From: Alphaproteobacteria bacterium
GTDB taxonomy: Bacteria > Pseudomonadota > Alphaproteobacteria > RF32 > CAG-239
Assembly (NCBI GenBank): GCA_017935485.1
Contig: JAGBHO010000005.1
Span: 1 to 51,491 of the forward strand
DNA length: 51,491 bases
Direction: 5' to 3'
Below, piece by piece: positions 50,700 to 51,491 of the stretch (position 1 is the stretch's first letter; every line of letters begins with the position of its first letter). The position numbers were made by a program, and so were the translations under genes. The notes beneath the pieces were generated by a model. That model was not told the DNA's origin, did not search any database, and saw only the letters and a list, made by a program, of their open reading frames with translations.

Positions 50700-50730
50700 G
50701 AACCCCCGAAAGTTATTCTTTCGGGGGTTT
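50700..50730. terminator. Terminator between fprA and the Cys-rich gene
   Basis: AACCCCCGAAAG (50701-50712) and CTTTCGGGGGTT (50718-50729). T follows on the + side. Confidence 0.8.
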
Positions 50731-50753
50731 GTTTCTTGCAAAGAGGTGCAGAA

Positions 50754-51491
50754 TTACCAGTAACGGCACTCACTGCATGAACCTGATTGCGTATCATACC
50801 TTTCTCCGGCGCCAAATCCTGATTTAATATAAGATGAATATTGCGCTTCACACTCCGCTTTTGTTGCCCATGTGCGGTTAGAACTGTTATATCCTTGCCT
50901 TCTACAAATAAATGCTCCGGTCGTACTGCAATATACGTTAACGTCCTGCACCAGACAATATGAAGAACCGCAAGGCCAGCATATATAGTTTCCGACCCAT
51001 ACCCCATATCTTCCCTCGGAAGAACCCCCGCCGGAGCTTCCCCCCGAGCTGCTGCACCCTGACCCGCCGCATTGCGGATCACATGATTCCAAGGTTCCGT
51101 CAGAACAGCAGTCGCCATGACATGTCGAGTGAACGGAGCACCAATTATAAGAAGACGGACTACAACAAGATTCACAACGCCTGCAAGTTCCGCCGCAACC
51201 GTCGGAAATCGTGTAAGAGCCGCAGGAACAAGAGCTTGTGGTATCGGAACAGCTCGGCGTGCAGCAGGGTTCATAAGGATAATAACAGGTTTTTGTACGA
51301 CATCCGTTCTTTGTTGACCCGCCGCAACCTCCGGGGTTTGACGTTGACGTGCCGGACGGGCAGTTCATGTTACAGGTGTAGTAGCAAGTATACTCGCAGC
51401 CGTCTGTGCCGTTCGTGCCGTAAGACGAAGAGGTTAAAGACGTATAGCTCGGACATCCGGACGGCGTACAGCAGGTTCCGTAGGATGAATC
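50754..51491 (-). CDS. Secreted-type cysteine-rich repeat protein (paralogue 2), N-terminus beyond the window
   Basis: The reading frame is open from the right edge to the stop at 50754 (about 245 residues seen). The internal ATG at 51368 is not the start: the upstream frame continues in homologous sequence (DSSYGTCCTPSGCPSY, matching DSSYGKCCTASPSAGC of paralogue 1). It shares the modules CPSGTSTSNPGGCGGST, TCYYPYEPCCTPSCSDTTSS and SDGCGGTCRRCESCCSP. The second half differs: a Ser/Gly linker, then a domain with YGVWVGNYICWPCGSS and CEAQYSSYIKSGFGAG, which may be the binding or anchoring part. It is convergent with fprA. Same family as 15037-16281; function unknown. Confidence 0.85.
   Translation of the reverse strand, partial: DSSYGTCCTPSGCPSYTSLTSSSYGTNGTDGCEYTCYYTCNMNCPSGTSTSNPGGCGGSTKNGCRTKTCYYPYEPCCTPSCSDTTSSCSCGSYTISDGCGGTCRRCESCCSPSSYNWCSVHSTCHGDCCSDGTLESCDPQCGGSGCSSSGGSSGGGSSEGRYGVWVGNYICWPCGSSYCLVQDVNVYCSTTGAFICRRQGYNSSNRTWATKAECEAQYSSYIKSGFGAGERYDTQSGSCSECRYW

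Overview
The window looks like chromosome of an uncultured, probably gut-associated and oxygen-shy Alphaproteobacterium. It is Gram-negative (FadL porin, RND pump, lipoproteins, i-spanin/o-spanin pair), has an alphaproteobacterial-type long GyrA with Ala at the quinolone-contact position, and carries a rubrerythrin / Fur-PerR / flavodiiron oxygen-defence set typical of anaerobes. The lineage call is inference from gene content, not a phylogeny.

Layout. (1) 1-5377: the distal end of a prophage or phage-derived tail region: S74-chaperone protein, collar-domain fibre, baseplate-like protein, long fibre plus a stand-alone copy of its tip domain, fibre-assembly-like protein, then a small-membrane-protein and embedded-spanin lysis block. 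A TPR-methyltransferase (5409-6728) follows. (2) 6771-7357, 41003-41508 and 47848-48441: three copies of one cassette, each with a promoter, a ~155-nt structured RNA ending in an intrinsic terminator, a small helix-turn-helix protein and a second terminator. The RNA shows compensatory changes between copies and competing pairings that involve the ribosome-binding site. I cannot match it to a known family; it is the best candidate here for an undescribed system. (3) 7358-8070: repeats and a purine-rich tract with no gene. (4) 8521-14966: glgB-glgX-malQ glycogen operon. (5) 15037-16281 and 50754-51491 (running off the end): two paralogous, extremely cysteine-rich proteins. (6) 17333-21059: divergent aas and fadL (fatty-acid uptake and activation). 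(7) 21457-30372: uvrA, small unknown genes, an orphan amino-acid-type binding protein, ssb, gyrA. (8) 30497-34529: an unknown gene, a histidine phosphatase, a MIF-like tautomerase, and a pyruvoyl arginine decarboxylase with its arginine/agmatine-type antiporter. (9) 34745-39102: RND efflux pair. (10) 39151-40921: three lineage-specific unknown genes. (11) 41657-45441: cyclophilin and the ATP-grasp / inactive transglutaminase-7TM / retropepsin-like triad. (12) 45660-47763: a secreted Cys-His peptidase-like protein and a membrane protein. (13) 48456-50696: perR-rbr operon divergent from fprA with a shared palindromic operator.

Several intergenic repeat families (a ~96-bp element and short REP-like palindromes) sit just after gene ends. 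Many unknown single genes have sigma70-like promoters but no Shine-Dalgarno, with short AU-rich leaders. No tRNA, rRNA, transposase, integrase or CRISPR array was seen.
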